Source: Seongchinamella unica
GTDB taxonomy: Bacteria; Pseudomonadota; Gammaproteobacteria; Pseudomonadales; Halieaceae
Assembly (NCBI RefSeq): GCF_004354085.1
Contig: NZ_SMSE01000004.1
Coordinates: forward strand, 310,001-374,000
DNA: 64,000 bases
Direction: 5' to 3'
The notes beneath the pieces are model-generated. The model ran no database searches. It was not told the DNA's origin and saw only the letters and a program-made list of their open reading frames with translations. Positions 1-9,209 of this stretch are shown here, in pieces. The stretch's first letter is position 1. Each line of letters starts with the position of its first letter. The position numbers and the translations under genes are program-made.

Positions 1-443
1 AAACTGCGGGCGATGATCGCCCGGTAACCACCGCCCAGGTCCTGTCCCCGGGCGATAAAGTCCACCTCCACCGACTCACCCCATTTCAGCAATGCCAGCT
101 CGAACCCCAGCCAACCGCGCTCAAATTCCTGGTAGGAGGTACCTTCGGGTAAATCGCCGGCAACCTTATTGCCCGCCTGGTCGCTGACCAGGTAGTGGAA
201 ACGGTCCAACAGCTGCGTTTCCCGCTGATCGTTGATGTACTGGCTCACCCCGGCAAGCCCCTGGCCACGATAAACCAGCTCCAGGGTCTGCTGCTCTTCG
301 ACGATGCTGGCGGACAGTTGCCGGAAATAGTTATAACTGAACAGCAGGTAGAGCCCCGCCATCACCAGGAACACCGTGGCGCTTAGCACCAGCAGGTATT
401 TGGCAATGTACCGAAACGTCAGGCTGCTGATGACCTCGCGCAT
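1..443 (-). CDS. Two-component sensor histidine kinase, N-terminal part (cut by window edge)
   Basis: Only the first ~147 codons lie in the window; the reading frame stays open to base 1. Translation begins MREVISSLTFRYIAKYLLVL, followed by a hydrophobic membrane segment at about residues 14-37 and then a polar, presumably periplasmic sensing region. The ATG at 443 overlaps the stop of the upstream response-regulator gene by one base (TGATG), so the two are translationally coupled. No HAMP, dimerisation or ATPase domain is visible because they would lie beyond base 1; the kinase assignment rests on gene order and membrane topology. The stimulus is unknown. Confidence 0.75.
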   Translation of the reverse strand, partial: MREVISSLTFRYIAKYLLVLSATVFLVMAGLYLLFSYNYFRQLSASIVEEQQTLELVYRGQGLAGVSQYINDQRETQLLDRFHYLVSDQAGNKVAGDLPEGTSYQEFERGWLGFELALLKWGESVEVDFIARGQDLGGGYRAIIARS

Positions 444-1126
444 CAGTCTGACTCAGGACCCAGTCGATATCCGGCGCCACGCACGGTAAGCAGCAGCGGC
501 ACGTCAAAGCCCCTGTCGATTTTCTGGCGCAGGCGGGAAACGTGTACATCGATGACATTGGTCTGGGGATCGAAGTTATAACCCCAGACGTGTTCCAGCA
601 GCATGGCCCGGGTGACCACCTGGCCGGCGTGGCGCATCAGGTATTCCAGCAATTTGTATTCCCTGGGCTGGAGTGGCAACGGCTGTCCCTGCCGGGACAC
701 TTCCTGTCGCAACAGGTCCATCACCAGATCCCCGACCTGCAGCCGGGTGCTGCCATCACCACTACTGGCGGCACGCCGGGACAGCACCTGCAGGCGAGCC
801 AGCAATTCCTCCATGGCGAAGGGTTTCACCAGGTAGTCATCGGCGCCACTGCGCAGCCCCTGGACCCGGTCATCCACCTCACCCAGGGCACTCAGTATCA
901 GCGCGGGGGTCTCATTACCGCTTTCACGAAGGTCCTGAATCAGGCTGAGTCCGTCGCGAGAGGGCAGCATGCGGTCGACAATCCAGACATCAAATGCCTG
1001 GTCCCTGGCAGTGGTAAAGGCCTCGTCACCATCGACACAGTGGATGCAGGCAACACCGGCGCGCTCCAGCTCGCTGCAGATAAAGCGGGCAACGCCCTCA
1101 TCGTCTTCTACTAACAGTACGTTCAT
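443..1126 (-). CDS. OmpR/PhoB-family response regulator
   Basis: A 227-residue DNA-binding response regulator. The receiver domain starts MNVLLVEDDEG, has the acidic pocket at residues 8-9, the phospho-acceptor Asp51 in WIVDRMLP and the conserved Lys in VKPF near residue 101. A winged-helix output domain follows (REYKLLEYLMRHAGQVVTR, then VDVHVSRLRQKI). The frame is open upstream to 1177, but ATG 1126 is chosen because the receiver strand begins there. It is first in a two-gene unit with the kinase at 443-1. Closest in style to PhoB/QseB/PmrA regulators; the regulon cannot be read from the sequence. Confidence 0.93.
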   Translation of the reverse strand: MNVLLVEDDEGVARFICSELERAGVACIHCVDGDEAFTTARDQAFDVWIVDRMLPSRDGLSLIQDLRESGNETPALILSALGEVDDRVQGLRSGADDYLVKPFAMEELLARLQVLSRRAASSGDGSTRLQVGDLVMDLLRQEVSRQGQPLPLQPREYKLLEYLMRHAGQVVTRAMLLEHVWGYNFDPQTNVIDVHVSRLRQKIDRGFDVPLLLTVRGAGYRLGPESD

Positions 1127-1231
1127 ATGGGTTTCCGTATTTGGGCGCAATGTAGCACGCAGGCAGTTGCCAACCAATGCGCCCGGCCTGATGCGCAGGT
1201 ATCATTACCAATCCTTAATAGAGCCCGACAG

Positions 1232-1240
1232 TGATAGACT
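1232..1240 (+). promoter_or_regulatory. Candidate extended -10 promoter for the RDD gene
   Basis: TG-a-TAGACT fits an extended -10 element. Its predicted start site (about 1247) lies almost on the ATG at 1249, and no ribosome-binding site is visible, so the message may be leaderless. It sits in the short divergent gap between the response regulator and the RDD gene. Assigned by eye only. Confidence 0.35.
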
Positions 1241-1248
1241 CGCCGCCC

Positions 1249-1704
1249 ATGGAAGATACCCAGGTACAACATCCCTCTTTACTGCGCCACCTCGTTTCGA
1301 TGATCTACGACGCTCTGCTGGTGATTGCCCTGATATTCGTGGTAAACGGTATTGCCCTGGCAGTGATCGTCCAGCTGAGCGGCGGTGAACAGGAAGTACT
1401 GAACCCGCTTCTGGGGCAGCTGCTGATCGTTCTGTCGATTGTTGGCTTTTACAGCGCATTCTGGCTCAAGAGCGGCCAGACCCTGGGGATGCAGGCCTGG
1501 CGGATCAAGCTGGTCAGTATCGATGGCAATCCGCTGCGCTGGCCACAGGCGTTGCTGCGCTGCGCCGGAGCCGCTATTTCCGCGGGCTGCCTGGGACTGG
1601 GTTACTTATGGAAGCTGGTCGACCGCAACCAGCGTTACTGGCACGACTACATGTCGGGTACCGAGCTGGTGCTGCTGCCAAAGACCAGCCGCGGCAAGGA
1701 CTGA
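1249..1704 (+). CDS. RDD family integral membrane protein
   Basis: A 151-residue small membrane protein. It has the RDD-family layout: an N-terminal helix with an acidic residue (LVSMIYDALLVIALIF, about residues 12-34), a second helix ending FWLKSGQTLGMQAWRI, and a third (LRCAGAAISAGCLGLGYLWKL). The W-K-S-G-QTLGM-W-I signature is typical of the family. The frame can be extended to a GTG at 1231, but ATG 1249 places the first helix as in relatives. No exact function is known; some RDD proteins have been linked to cation transport. It converges on lptG with no gap between the stop codons. Confidence 0.85.
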   Translation: MEDTQVQHPSLLRHLVSMIYDALLVIALIFVVNGIALAVIVQLSGGEQEVLNPLLGQLLIVLSIVGFYSAFWLKSGQTLGMQAWRIKLVSIDGNPLRWPQALLRCAGAAISAGCLGLGYLWKLVDRNQRYWHDYMSGTELVLLPKTSRGKD

Positions 1705-2766
1705 TCAGCGCGCCCTGGCCAGCAACAGCACCCCGGCCACCGCACACAATAAAATTGGGGCCAGGGCGGCGTACAGCGGCGCAAAGCCGAACACCAGACT
1801 GGCCGGACCGAGCAGGTCCTGGCTGGTTTGGAATACAATGCCGACGATCACCCCGGCGAAGATTCGAAAACCCATCGTGCCTTCGCGCAGCGGCCCGAAA
1901 ATAAAGGAAATCGCCACCAACACCAGGGCTCCGATGGCCGCCGGCTGCAGGATCTTGCGCCACAGGGCCAGCTGGTAGTCGTCGGAATCCAGGCCCTGTG
2001 ACTGCAGGTAGCGACTGTAGCGATAGAGATCGGGTATGGGCAGGTATTCCGGTTCGACGGCGACCACCGTGAGTAGTTCCGGCGTTATACCGGTATCCCA
2101 GCGCATCGTCTGGTGCGTTTCCCGTAGCGCCTGCCAGCTACTGAGACGGGTGATGACGACCTCCTCCATGGTCCAGTAATCACCCTCGAAGGTCGCGCGC
2201 TGAGCGCGCAGGGCATATTCCATGACCAGGTCCCGGTCGAACTGGAGCATGGTAATACCGTGTACGACACCATCGGCTTCGAGGGCGTTGAAGTGAAGAA
2301 AGGTATTCCCCTCGCGATTCCAGATACCGTGACGACCGCCAAAACTTTCGCCCGGGTTCTGCGCCATGGCCCGGTTGGTTTCCGCCAGTTGCTCGGTGCG
2401 CGGGGCCACCTGCTCGCCCAGGGCAAAGCCCAGCACGGCGACCAGCAGGGCCGGTTTCATGGCGATCCAGACCAGTCGGCCGATGGACACTCCGGCGGCG
2501 CGCATCACTACCAGCTCGCTGGAAGTGGCCAGTTGGCCCAGACCCAGCATGCAACCTATCAGCGCGGCAAAGGGCACAAATTCGTAAAGCCTCCCCGGCA
2601 GCGTCAACAGGATATACAGACCCACCCTGGCAAAGGTGTAGCTCTCCGAGATATCGTCCGCTTCATCGATGAAGGCGGCAATGGCGTCCAGTCCGACGAT
2701 AATTGCCAGTACCAGCAAAATGGCGGTGAATACGGTCCACCCTACGTGGCGGTCAAGTTTTCGCAC
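1705..2766 (-). CDS. lptG: LPS export ABC transporter permease LptG
   Basis: A 353-residue inner-membrane permease of the LptB2FG complex, which extracts lipopolysaccharide and passes it to LptC-LptA. It shows the family pattern: a first TM pair (HVGWTVFTAILLVLAIIVGL), the cytoplasmic coupling region SSELVVMRAAGVS, a large periplasmic beta-jellyroll domain (about residues 130-260), then C-terminal TMs. The GTG at 2766 is chosen because the protein then begins VRKLDRHVGW as LptG does; the longer open frame upstream is out-of-frame lptF sequence. The start lies inside the end of lptF (14-base overlap), indicating coupled translation. Confidence 0.95.
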   Translation of the reverse strand: MRKLDRHVGWTVFTAILLVLAIIVGLDAIAAFIDEADDISESYTFARVGLYILLTLPGRLYEFVPFAALIGCMLGLGQLATSSELVVMRAAGVSIGRLVWIAMKPALLVAVLGFALGEQVAPRTEQLAETNRAMAQNPGESFGGRHGIWNREGNTFLHFNALEADGVVHGITMLQFDRDLVMEYALRAQRATFEGDYWTMEEVVITRLSSWQALRETHQTMRWDTGITPELLTVVAVEPEYLPIPDLYRYSRYLQSQGLDSDDYQLALWRKILQPAAIGALVLVAISFIFGPLREGTMGFRIFAGVIVGIVFQTSQDLLGPASLVFGFAPLYAALAPILLCAVAGVLLLARAR

Positions 2767-3862
2767 TGAGATACCTCCGGTGCCGGAGCCGGCCGAGCCA
2801 GGGCGGGCCCAGCAACATCGCCAGGGCAACTGCCAGGAACACCAGGTGCACCCCCCAGATATGCCAGGGGCCACCCTCTCCGGAACCAATCGCCGAGCGG
2901 CCGTTGGCAAGCAGGGTCAGGTATCCAAGATACAGCACAAAGGCCGGCGCCATCTTGATGTAGCGTCCGCGCCGGTGGTCGGTTGCGCTCATGCACATGG
3001 CGATTATCGCCACAATAGGCACCATGACCGGGATCGATAAACGCCAGTGCAGGGCGGCCATATCCTCCAGCCGATCAGATGCCAGCAGCTGCCGGGTGGA
3101 ACGGCCATCCACCGGGTCGGCGGTGCGAATGCCACCTTCCGGTTCCGGTATCAGCTCTCCGAATTGCTCGAACTGTACCACCTGGTAATCCAGCTCCCCG
3201 GGATAGCCCTCGTAACGCAGTCCATCGCGCAGTTCCAGATAGCGCGCGCCGGACTCGGGGTCGAATTTAACCTCGCCTTCTTCGGCGATAGTCAGCAGCA
3301 TGGTCAATTCACCGTCGTCATCGCGCCGCGCCTGTGACAGGAACACCGAACGCATGACCCCTTCGGCGGTCACGGACTGGGCGTAACTGACCATGTCGGA
3401 ACTGCGCCGGGTCTGGAACCGGCCGGCTGCCATGGCGTTGAGTCCCTGGGTGGATTCCGGGGCATTGAGTAGTACCTCCGAGCGGGCCGCGCCCAGGGGA
3501 GAGACCAGCAGGCTAAGGGCTCCTACCACCAGGGCTACCAGCAGCGCCGGCACCAGGGTGTAGGCTGCCAGTCGGTTGGGACTGATGCCGGTGGCGGTAA
3601 ATATCACCATCTCACTCTCGACATAGAGGCGCCCGTAGGACATCAGAATGCCGATAAAGAGGCCCAGCGGTAAAATAAGCTCGAGGAAGCCCGGCAGGCG
3701 AAAAAACAGCACTGGCAGCAGGATATCCGCGGCCAGGTCACCCACCGCCGCCTCGGCCAGGTATTTCACGAACCGGCCACTGATAATGATCACCAGAAGG
3801 ACAAAACTTACGGCGATCATGTGCAACAGCACATCCACTGCCAGGTAACGAAGTATTTTCAT
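2753..3862 (-). CDS. lptF: LPS export ABC transporter permease LptF
   Basis: A 369-residue partner permease of LptG in LPS transport. It starts MKILRYLAVDVLLHMIAVSF and carries the ESEMVIFTATGISPNRL coupling motif equivalent to that of LptG, a periplasmic domain, and C-terminal TMs ending near LRHRRYLSAKT. ATG 3862 fits the family start; the frame is open to 3922 without a better start. First gene of the lptF-lptG unit, divergent from pepA, which is the arrangement common in gammaproteobacteria. Confidence 0.96.
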   Translation of the reverse strand: MKILRYLAVDVLLHMIAVSFVLLVIIISGRFVKYLAEAAVGDLAADILLPVLFFRLPGFLELILPLGLFIGILMSYGRLYVESEMVIFTATGISPNRLAAYTLVPALLVALVVGALSLLVSPLGAARSEVLLNAPESTQGLNAMAAGRFQTRRSSDMVSYAQSVTAEGVMRSVFLSQARRDDDGELTMLLTIAEEGEVKFDPESGARYLELRDGLRYEGYPGELDYQVVQFEQFGELIPEPEGGIRTADPVDGRSTRQLLASDRLEDMAALHWRLSIPVMVPIVAIIAMCMSATDHRRGRYIKMAPAFVLYLGYLTLLANGRSAIGSGEGGPWHIWGVHLVFLAVALAMLLGPPWLGRLRHRRYLSAKT

Positions 3863-3894
3863 GCCATGCCCGGGTAGAAATCCGCCTATACCGG

Positions 3895-3923
3895 TTGGGT
3901 TTAAGAGCCCGTCATCATACACT
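3895..3923 (+). promoter_or_regulatory. Candidate promoter of pepA-holC
   Basis: TTGGGT at 3895-3900 and TACACT at 3918-3923 are separated by exactly 17 bases, a sigma-70-like arrangement ending 31 bases before the pepA ATG. The matches to consensus are partial (3/6 and 4/6). It lies in the lptF/pepA divergent gap. Confidence 0.4.
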
Positions 3924-3954
3924 AGGGCCTGCCAACTCAGCGAGGTTATTGAGC

Positions 3955-5442
3955 ATGACTGCCATCAAATTTACTGCACGCAAAGTCAGCGATGCCGCGA
4001 CCGCTACCAGCCAGTGTGCGGTTATTCCCCTATTCAGTGACGGCAAGCAAGCCGGTGCCGCCGCGGCATTGAACAAGGCGTCGGGTGGGGCCATCAAGTC
4101 CACCCTGGATCTCGGCGATTTCAGTGGCAAAAGCCGCCAGAGCTGCCTGCTGCCCGGCGCCGCCAGGTCCAAGCGCCTGCTGCTGGTCGGCTGCGGAGAC
4201 AGGAAAAAGTTCGACCGCGCCGCCGCGCGGGAATTTGCCCAGACCCTCTACAAGGCACTGAGCGCTACCACTGCCGGGGACGCCCTGCTGCACCTGGATG
4301 ACATCAAGGTGCAGGATGCGGACACCGACTGGCTGCTGGAAATGCTCGCCCGCAGCCTGGTAAGCAGCAGCTACCGCTACACCGAGACGGTGGCCAAACC
4401 AAAACCTGAATTCAAACTCTCCCGTGTCGTTGTCAGTTCCGCTGCCGGCAAGGCCAGCGCCCAGAAAGCGCTCGACCAGGGCGCAGCCACCGCCAGCGGC
4501 ATCAACACCGCGCGCAACCTGGCCAACCTGCCCGGCAATATCTGTACACCCACCTACCTGGCGGCACAGGCCCGCAAGCTGGGACGCGGTAACAAGAAAC
4601 TCGGCGTACAGGTACTGGAAGAGAAAAAAATGCGCGAGTTGGGCATGGGCTCCCTGCTGTCGGTCACTGCCGGCACTGACCAGCCAGCCAAGCTGATCGT
4701 CATGAACTACCAGGGTGGCAAGAAAAGCGACAAGCCCTATGTGCTGGTAGGAAAGGGCATCACCTTCGACAGCGGCGGCATATCGCTCAAGCCCGGCGCC
4801 AAGATGGATGAAATGAAATTTGATATGGGCGGCGCGGCCAGTGTTTTCGGCACCCTGGATGCCGTCACTCGCATGGAACTACCGCTGAACGTGATTGCGG
4901 TGGTGGCAGCAGCGGAAAACATGCCCGGTGGTAAGGCGACCAAACCCGGAGACGTGGTCACCAGCATGTCCGGGAAAACCATTGAAGTGCTCAACACCGA
5001 TGCCGAGGGTCGGCTGGTACTCTGCGACGCCCTGACCTACGTCGAGCGCTTCAAGCCCGCCGCGGTGATCGACATCGCCACCCTCACCGGCGCCTGTGTG
5101 GTCGCCCTCGGCGCCCACGCCACCGGCCTTTACGCTAACAAGGACGAACTGGCGCAACAGCTGCTGGACGCCGGTACTGAAACCCATGACCGGGCCTGGC
5201 ACATGCCGTTGTGGGAGGACTACAGCAAACAACTGAAGAGTGATTTTGCCGACCTGGCCAACCTCGGCGGTCCCGGTGGCGGCAGCGTCACCGCCGCCTG
5301 TTTCCTGGCCGAGTTTGCCGGCGCCTACGACTGGGCGCACCTGGACATCGCCGGCACCGCCTGGGACAGCTCGCCCAAGGGAGCCACGGGACGCCCGGTC
5401 AGCCTGCTCACCCGCTACCTGATGGACCGCGCCAGCAAGTGA
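3955..5442 (+). CDS. pepA: Leucyl aminopeptidase PepA (M17)
   Basis: A 495-residue cytosolic dizinc/dimanganese aminopeptidase that removes N-terminal residues from peptides. Metal-site residues are all present: Lys267 and Asp272 in VGKGITFDSGG, Asp290 in MKFDMGG, and Asp349/Glu351 in NTDAEGRL (347-354), a constant offset of three from E. coli PepA (recalled numbering). ATG 3955 starts MTAIKFTARK as in relatives; the open frame back to 3895 lacks a better start. In some bacteria PepA also binds DNA as a regulator (XerA/CarP); that role is not testable here. The stop overlaps the holC start. Confidence 0.97.
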   Translation: MTAIKFTARKVSDAATATSQCAVIPLFSDGKQAGAAAALNKASGGAIKSTLDLGDFSGKSRQSCLLPGAARSKRLLLVGCGDRKKFDRAAAREFAQTLYKALSATTAGDALLHLDDIKVQDADTDWLLEMLARSLVSSSYRYTETVAKPKPEFKLSRVVVSSAAGKASAQKALDQGAATASGINTARNLANLPGNICTPTYLAAQARKLGRGNKKLGVQVLEEKKMRELGMGSLLSVTAGTDQPAKLIVMNYQGGKKSDKPYVLVGKGITFDSGGISLKPGAKMDEMKFDMGGAASVFGTLDAVTRMELPLNVIAVVAAAENMPGGKATKPGDVVTSMSGKTIEVLNTDAEGRLVLCDALTYVERFKPAAVIDIATLTGACVVALGAHATGLYANKDELAQQLLDAGTETHDRAWHMPLWEDYSKQLKSDFADLANLGGPGGGSVTAACFLAEFAGAYDWAHLDIAGTAWDSSPKGATGRPVSLLTRYLMDRASK

Positions 5443-5858
5443 CCCGGGTCGGCTTTTATGTCGTGCAGGCCGCTGCCGCAGGCCAGCGCCTGCAGGTGGC
5501 GGCACGACTGGCCGACAAGGCTTACCGGCAGGGCCACAACATTTATATCAACGCTGCCGACAAGCCCCAGGCCCAGGCACTCGATGAACTGCTGTGGGAT
5601 TTTCGGCCAACCAGTTTCCTGCCCCACGCTCTCGCGGGCGAGCCCCACGCAGACCAGATTGCCATAGGCTGGGGCCAGGATCCGGGCCGGCACTCGGACC
5701 TGCTGATTAATCTGCAGCTGGATATCCCCGCGTTTTTCTCCCGTTTTGCCCGTGTCGCCGAGGTGGTCACCCAGGATGAAGCCAGCCTGGCCGCCCTGCG
5801 CAACTCCTGGCGATTCTACAAGGAACGCGGCTACCACCTGGAAAAGCACGACCTCTAG
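5439..5858 (+). CDS. holC: DNA polymerase III chi subunit HolC
   Basis: A 139-residue chi subunit that links the clamp loader to SSB during replication. It has the family start ([20 protein letters not shown]), the central [16 protein letters not shown] and SFLPHAL segments, and the C-terminal [20 protein letters not shown] region. It starts with GTG, whose last bases are the pepA stop (GTGA), so it is translationally coupled to pepA. The pepA-holC-valS order is widely conserved. Confidence 0.94.
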   Translation: MTRVGFYVVQAAAAGQRLQVAARLADKAYRQGHNIYINAADKPQAQALDELLWDFRPTSFLPHALAGEPHADQIAIGWGQDPGRHSDLLINLQLDIPAFFSRFARVAEVVTQDEASLAALRNSWRFYKERGYHLEKHDL

Positions 5859-5910
5859 CCACCCTGCCCCGGACCCGGTTCAGCTCCTACCATGGGTTGG
5901 GTGCTTGGCG

Positions 5911-5916
5911 TATAAT
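5911..5916 (+). promoter_or_regulatory. Candidate -10 element of valS
   Basis: A perfect TATAAT hexamer lies 36 bases before the valS ATG, giving a leader of about 30 bases. No convincing -35 box is seen at 16-18 bases upstream. Confidence 0.4.
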
Positions 5917-5952
5917 CGCGCCCCCAACGATGACACCCGGATTCAGCAACTG

Positions 5953-8721
5953 ATGGAAAAGACGTTCCAACCCGCCGAGATCGAAACCCGCTGGTACGAC
6001 GAGTGGGAGGCCAGGGGTTATTTCGCTCCCCAGGGCGGCGAGAAAGCCTACAGCATCATGATCCCGCCGCCCAATGTCACCGGCAGCCTGCACATGGGCC
6101 ACGGCTTTCAGGAAGCGATAATGGACGCCCTCATACGCTATCACCGTATGGCCGGCTACAACACCCTCTGGCAAGTGGGCACGGACCACGCCGGAATCGC
6201 CACCCAGATGGTGGTGGAACGCCAGCTGGAGGCGCAAGGCATCAGCCGCCACGAACTTGGCCGGGAGAAATTCGTCGAGAAAGTCTGGGAGTGGAAGGAG
6301 CAGTCTGGAGGCACCATCACCCGACAGCTGCGCCGGTTGGGTTCATCCCTGGACTGGTCGCGTGAACGTTTTACCATGGACGAAGGTCTGTCCAATGCGG
6401 TACAGGAAGTGTTCATCCGGCTGTATCGGGAGGGACTGATCTACCGCGGCAAGCGGCTGGTGAACTGGGACCCGGTCCTGCACACCGCAATCTCAGATCT
6501 GGAAGTGATTTCGGAAGAGGAGCAGGGCCACCTGTGGCACTTCAACTACCCGCTGGCCGGCGGTGAGGGTCACCTTACCGTGGCCACCACGCGACCGGAG
6601 ACCATGCTTGGCGACGCCGCCGTGGCGGTGCATCCGGAGGATGAGCGATACGCCCACCTGATCGGGCGCATGGTGGAGCTGCCGCTGACCGGCAGGGAGA
6701 TCCCGGTCATCGCCGACGATTATGTGGATCGCGAGTTCGGTACCGGGTGCGTGAAAATCACCCCGGCACACGACTTCAACGACTACGAGATGGGCAAGCG
6801 TCACGGGCTGCCGATGATCAACATTCTCGACGATGACGCAGCCATCGGTGGCGAAGCGCCCGAGGCCTACCTGGGAATGGATCGTTTCGAGGCACGCAGG
6901 AAAATCGTCGCCGACCTGGACGCCCTCGGACTGCTGGAGAAGATCGAAGACCACACCCTCAAGGTGCCCCGCGGTGATCGCTCCGGGATTGTTATCGAGC
7001 CTTACCTGACCGACCAGTGGTACGTGGATGCCCGGGAGCTCGCCAAGCCCGCCATCGCAGCCGTCGAGAACGGCGATATAACATTCGTGCCCAAGCAGTG
7101 GGAAAACACCTATTTTGCCTGGATGCGCGACATTCAGGACTGGTGCATCAGTCGCCAGCTCTGGTGGGGGCACCGCATCCCCGCCTGGTATGACGACAAG
7201 GGCAATGTCTACGTGGGCGAATCGGAAGAATCGGTCCGGGCCGAGAACCACCTGGCCGACGAAATGAGCCTGCACCGTGACGAGGACGTCCTGGACACCT
7301 GGTTCTCCTCCGCCCTGTGGACCTTTTCCACCCTGGGCTGGCCGGAAGAAACCGAGGAACTGAAGATATTCCATCCGAGTTCTGTGCTGGTCACAGGGTT
7401 CGACATCATTTTCTTCTGGGTCGCCCGGATGATCATGATGACCCTGCACTTTCGCAAGGAAGTTCCCTTCCACACGGTCTACGTTCATGGCCTGGTGCGC
7501 GACGCGGAAGGACAGAAAATGTCTAAATCCAAAGGCAATGTGCTGGATCCCATAGACCTGATCGATGGCATCGAACTGGAAGAGCTGGTGCAAAAGCGCA
7601 CCGCGGGTATGATGCAGCCCCAACTCGCCGCCAAGATCGAGAAAACGACGCGCAAGCAGTTTCCCGACGGTATCGCACCTTACGGTACCGACGCCCTCCG
7701 CTTCACCTACTTTTCGCTGGCTTCCACCGGGCGGGATGTAAAATTCGACATCGGCCGCATCGAGGGTTACAGGAATTTCTGCAACAAGATCTGGAACGCC
7801 GCTCGCTACGTGATGATGAACTGCGAGGGCGAGGATTGTGGCCAGGATGAAAGCCTCCCCATTGAACGCAGCCTGGCCGACCGCTGGATTGTCAGCAAAC
7901 TGCAGGAAACCGAGGCCGACGTCGCCAGGGCTTTTGCCAGTTACCGCTTCGACCTTGCGTCACAGGCCCTGTACGAATTCATCTGGAACGAATACTGCGA
8001 CTGGTACCTGGAACTGTCCAAACCGGTACTGTGGGACGAGAATGCCAGTCCTGAGGCCAAGCGCGGCACACGCCGCACCCTGATCCGGGTGCTGGAGACA
8101 TGGTTGCGACTGCTACATCCAATGATGCCCTTCATCACCGAGGAAATCTGGCAGACGGTCGCCCCGCTGGCGGGCAAGTCAGGTGAGACGATTATGCTCC
8201 AACCCTATCCTGTGGCCGATCCCGGCGCTATGGACAGCGCTGCAAACGCAGATATAGAATGGCTCAAGGGTGTCATCGTGGGCATTCGCAATATTCGCGG
8301 GGAGATGAATATTCCCCCGGGTAAAGAGCTCACGGTGCTGATGAAGAACGGCAGTGACGAGGATCAGCGGCGACTGACAGAAAACGCGCCGTTCCTGAAA
8401 AAGCTCGCCCGGCTCAAAGAGGTGACCTGGCTGGCCGCTACGGATGAAGCTCCCGTTGCCGCGACGGCACTGGTTGGAGAGCTCGAAATCCTTGTGCCCA
8501 TGGCCGGACTGATCGACAAGGATGCTGAGCTGGCCCGCCTTGCCAAAGAGGTGGACAGGCTGGAACAAGAATTAAAGCGCGTGCAGGGCAAGCTGAGTAA
8601 CAGCGCCTTTGTCGACAAGGCTCCCGCGGCAGTCGTAGAAAAAGAACGGGAGAAAATGCAGGCCCAGGAACAGGCCCTGCAACAGTTACAGGAGCAGGAA
8701 CGGCGTATCCGGCAAATGTAA
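5953..8721 (+). CDS. valS: Valine--tRNA ligase ValS
   Basis: A 922-residue class Ia aminoacyl-tRNA synthetase. The HIGH-type signature is [15 protein letters not shown] (HMGH at 47-50), the KMSKS loop is at 522-526 ([10 protein letters not shown]), and the CP1 editing domain lies between them ([20 protein letters not shown]). The C-terminal coiled coil that grips tRNA-Val is clear (about residues 855-920, rich in E, K, Q, L). ATG 5953 starts [18 protein letters not shown] as in relatives; the frame is open to 5746 only because it runs through holC out of frame. Full length, no anomalies. Confidence 0.98.
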   Translation: MEKTFQPAEIETRWYDEWEARGYFAPQGGEKAYSIMIPPPNVTGSLHMGHGFQEAIMDALIRYHRMAGYNTLWQVGTDHAGIATQMVVERQLEAQGISRHELGREKFVEKVWEWKEQSGGTITRQLRRLGSSLDWSRERFTMDEGLSNAVQEVFIRLYREGLIYRGKRLVNWDPVLHTAISDLEVISEEEQGHLWHFNYPLAGGEGHLTVATTRPETMLGDAAVAVHPEDERYAHLIGRMVELPLTGREIPVIADDYVDREFGTGCVKITPAHDFNDYEMGKRHGLPMINILDDDAAIGGEAPEAYLGMDRFEARRKIVADLDALGLLEKIEDHTLKVPRGDRSGIVIEPYLTDQWYVDARELAKPAIAAVENGDITFVPKQWENTYFAWMRDIQDWCISRQLWWGHRIPAWYDDKGNVYVGESEESVRAENHLADEMSLHRDEDVLDTWFSSALWTFSTLGWPEETEELKIFHPSSVLVTGFDIIFFWVARMIMMTLHFRKEVPFHTVYVHGLVRDAEGQKMSKSKGNVLDPIDLIDGIELEELVQKRTAGMMQPQLAAKIEKTTRKQFPDGIAPYGTDALRFTYFSLASTGRDVKFDIGRIEGYRNFCNKIWNAARYVMMNCEGEDCGQDESLPIERSLADRWIVSKLQETEADVARAFASYRFDLASQALYEFIWNEYCDWYLELSKPVLWDENASPEAKRGTRRTLIRVLETWLRLLHPMMPFITEEIWQTVAPLAGKSGETIMLQPYPVADPGAMDSAANADIEWLKGVIVGIRNIRGEMNIPPGKELTVLMKNGSDEDQRRLTENAPFLKKLARLKEVTWLAATDEAPVAATALVGELEILVPMAGLIDKDAELARLAKEVDRLEQELKRVQGKLSNSAFVDKAPAAVVEKEREKMQAQEQALQQLQEQERRIRQM

Positions 8722-8775
8722 CCACCCTGGCGGGGCCAGCGGCAACGCCAACAGTAACAACGGTTTCAAGTCTGG

Positions 8776-8793
8776 GCCTCTCCCGCGAGAGGC
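8776..8793. other. Perfect hairpin between valS and the cold shock gene
   Basis: GCCTCTC-ccgc-GAGAGGC is a 7-bp perfect stem with a 4-base loop, 54 bases after the valS stop and 42 bases before the cold shock ATG. No T-run follows, so it is not a textbook terminator. It could be a valS transcript end or a structured part of the cold shock mRNA leader. Confidence 0.4.
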
Positions 8794-8835
8794 GCAGCAT
8801 AATAAAAGCAATACGCTAAAACCGAGGAAAGTGGT

Positions 8836-9048
8836 ATGAGTGATCGTGTAAGCGGCACGGTAAAGTGGTTCAATAACGCCAAGGGATTTGGCTTCATCAC
8901 CCGGGAAGAAGGGGACGCTGACGTCTTCGTACACTTCCGCTCCATCCAGGGCGACGGCTATCGCACCCTGAACGAAGGGCAGCAGGTGGAGTTCAACCTG
9001 GTGGAAGGTCCCAAGGGGCTGCAAGCGGAAGACGTCCACAAACTGTAG
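8836..9048 (+). CDS. Cold shock protein (CspA family)
   Basis: A 70-residue single-stranded nucleic-acid-binding protein, one OB-fold cold shock domain. The RNP1 motif [10 protein letters not shown] and RNP2 motif VFVHFRSI are intact, and the start [20 protein letters not shown] is canonical. A GAGGAAAG ribosome site lies upstream. A strong terminator follows, so it is probably monocistronic. Such proteins melt mRNA structure in cold or stationary phase; whether this one is cold-induced cannot be told. Confidence 0.95.
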   Translation: MSDRVSGTVKWFNNAKGFGFITREEGDADVFVHFRSIQGDGYRTLNEGQQVEFNLVEGPKGLQAEDVHKL

Positions 9049-9095
9049 TCTGGCACCGGTCGACCAGCCCCGGTAACGACTCCTTTAACAAACAC

Positions 9096-9145
9096 AACAG
9101 CAGGGGCGCACGACACGCTCCGGTGCTGCTGTTTTCAGTATTTTT
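9096..9145 (+). terminator. Rho-independent terminator of the cold shock gene
   Basis: AACAGCAG (9096-9103) pairs with CTGCTGTT (9126-9133) around a GC-rich loop that can pair further; TTTT and then TTTTT follow at 9132-9145. It lies about 48 bases after the cold shock stop. Confidence 0.8.
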
Positions 9146-9164
9146 ATCCAGCCGTTACATTCGG

Positions 9165-9173
9165 TGATAGAAT
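9165..9173 (+). promoter_or_regulatory. Extended -10 promoter of the membrane cold-shock-domain gene
   Basis: TG-a-TAGAAT is a good extended -10 element directly after the preceding terminator and 36 bases before the ATG at 9210. The -35 region is weak (TTATCC-like), as is common for extended -10 promoters. An AAGAGG ribosome site precedes the ATG. Confidence 0.5.
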
Positions 9174-9209
9174 CCCCGCCGCGAGCGGGCACTGCTAAAA
9201 GAGGTATTC

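Noticed and set aside
542-1114. 190-codon plus-strand ORF over the response regulator
   Set aside because: Antisense shadow; the response regulator has a complete receiver and output domain.
6493-7623. 376-codon ORF on the minus strand inside valS
   Set aside because: Antisense shadow of valS; no family resemblance and valS is intact and canonical.
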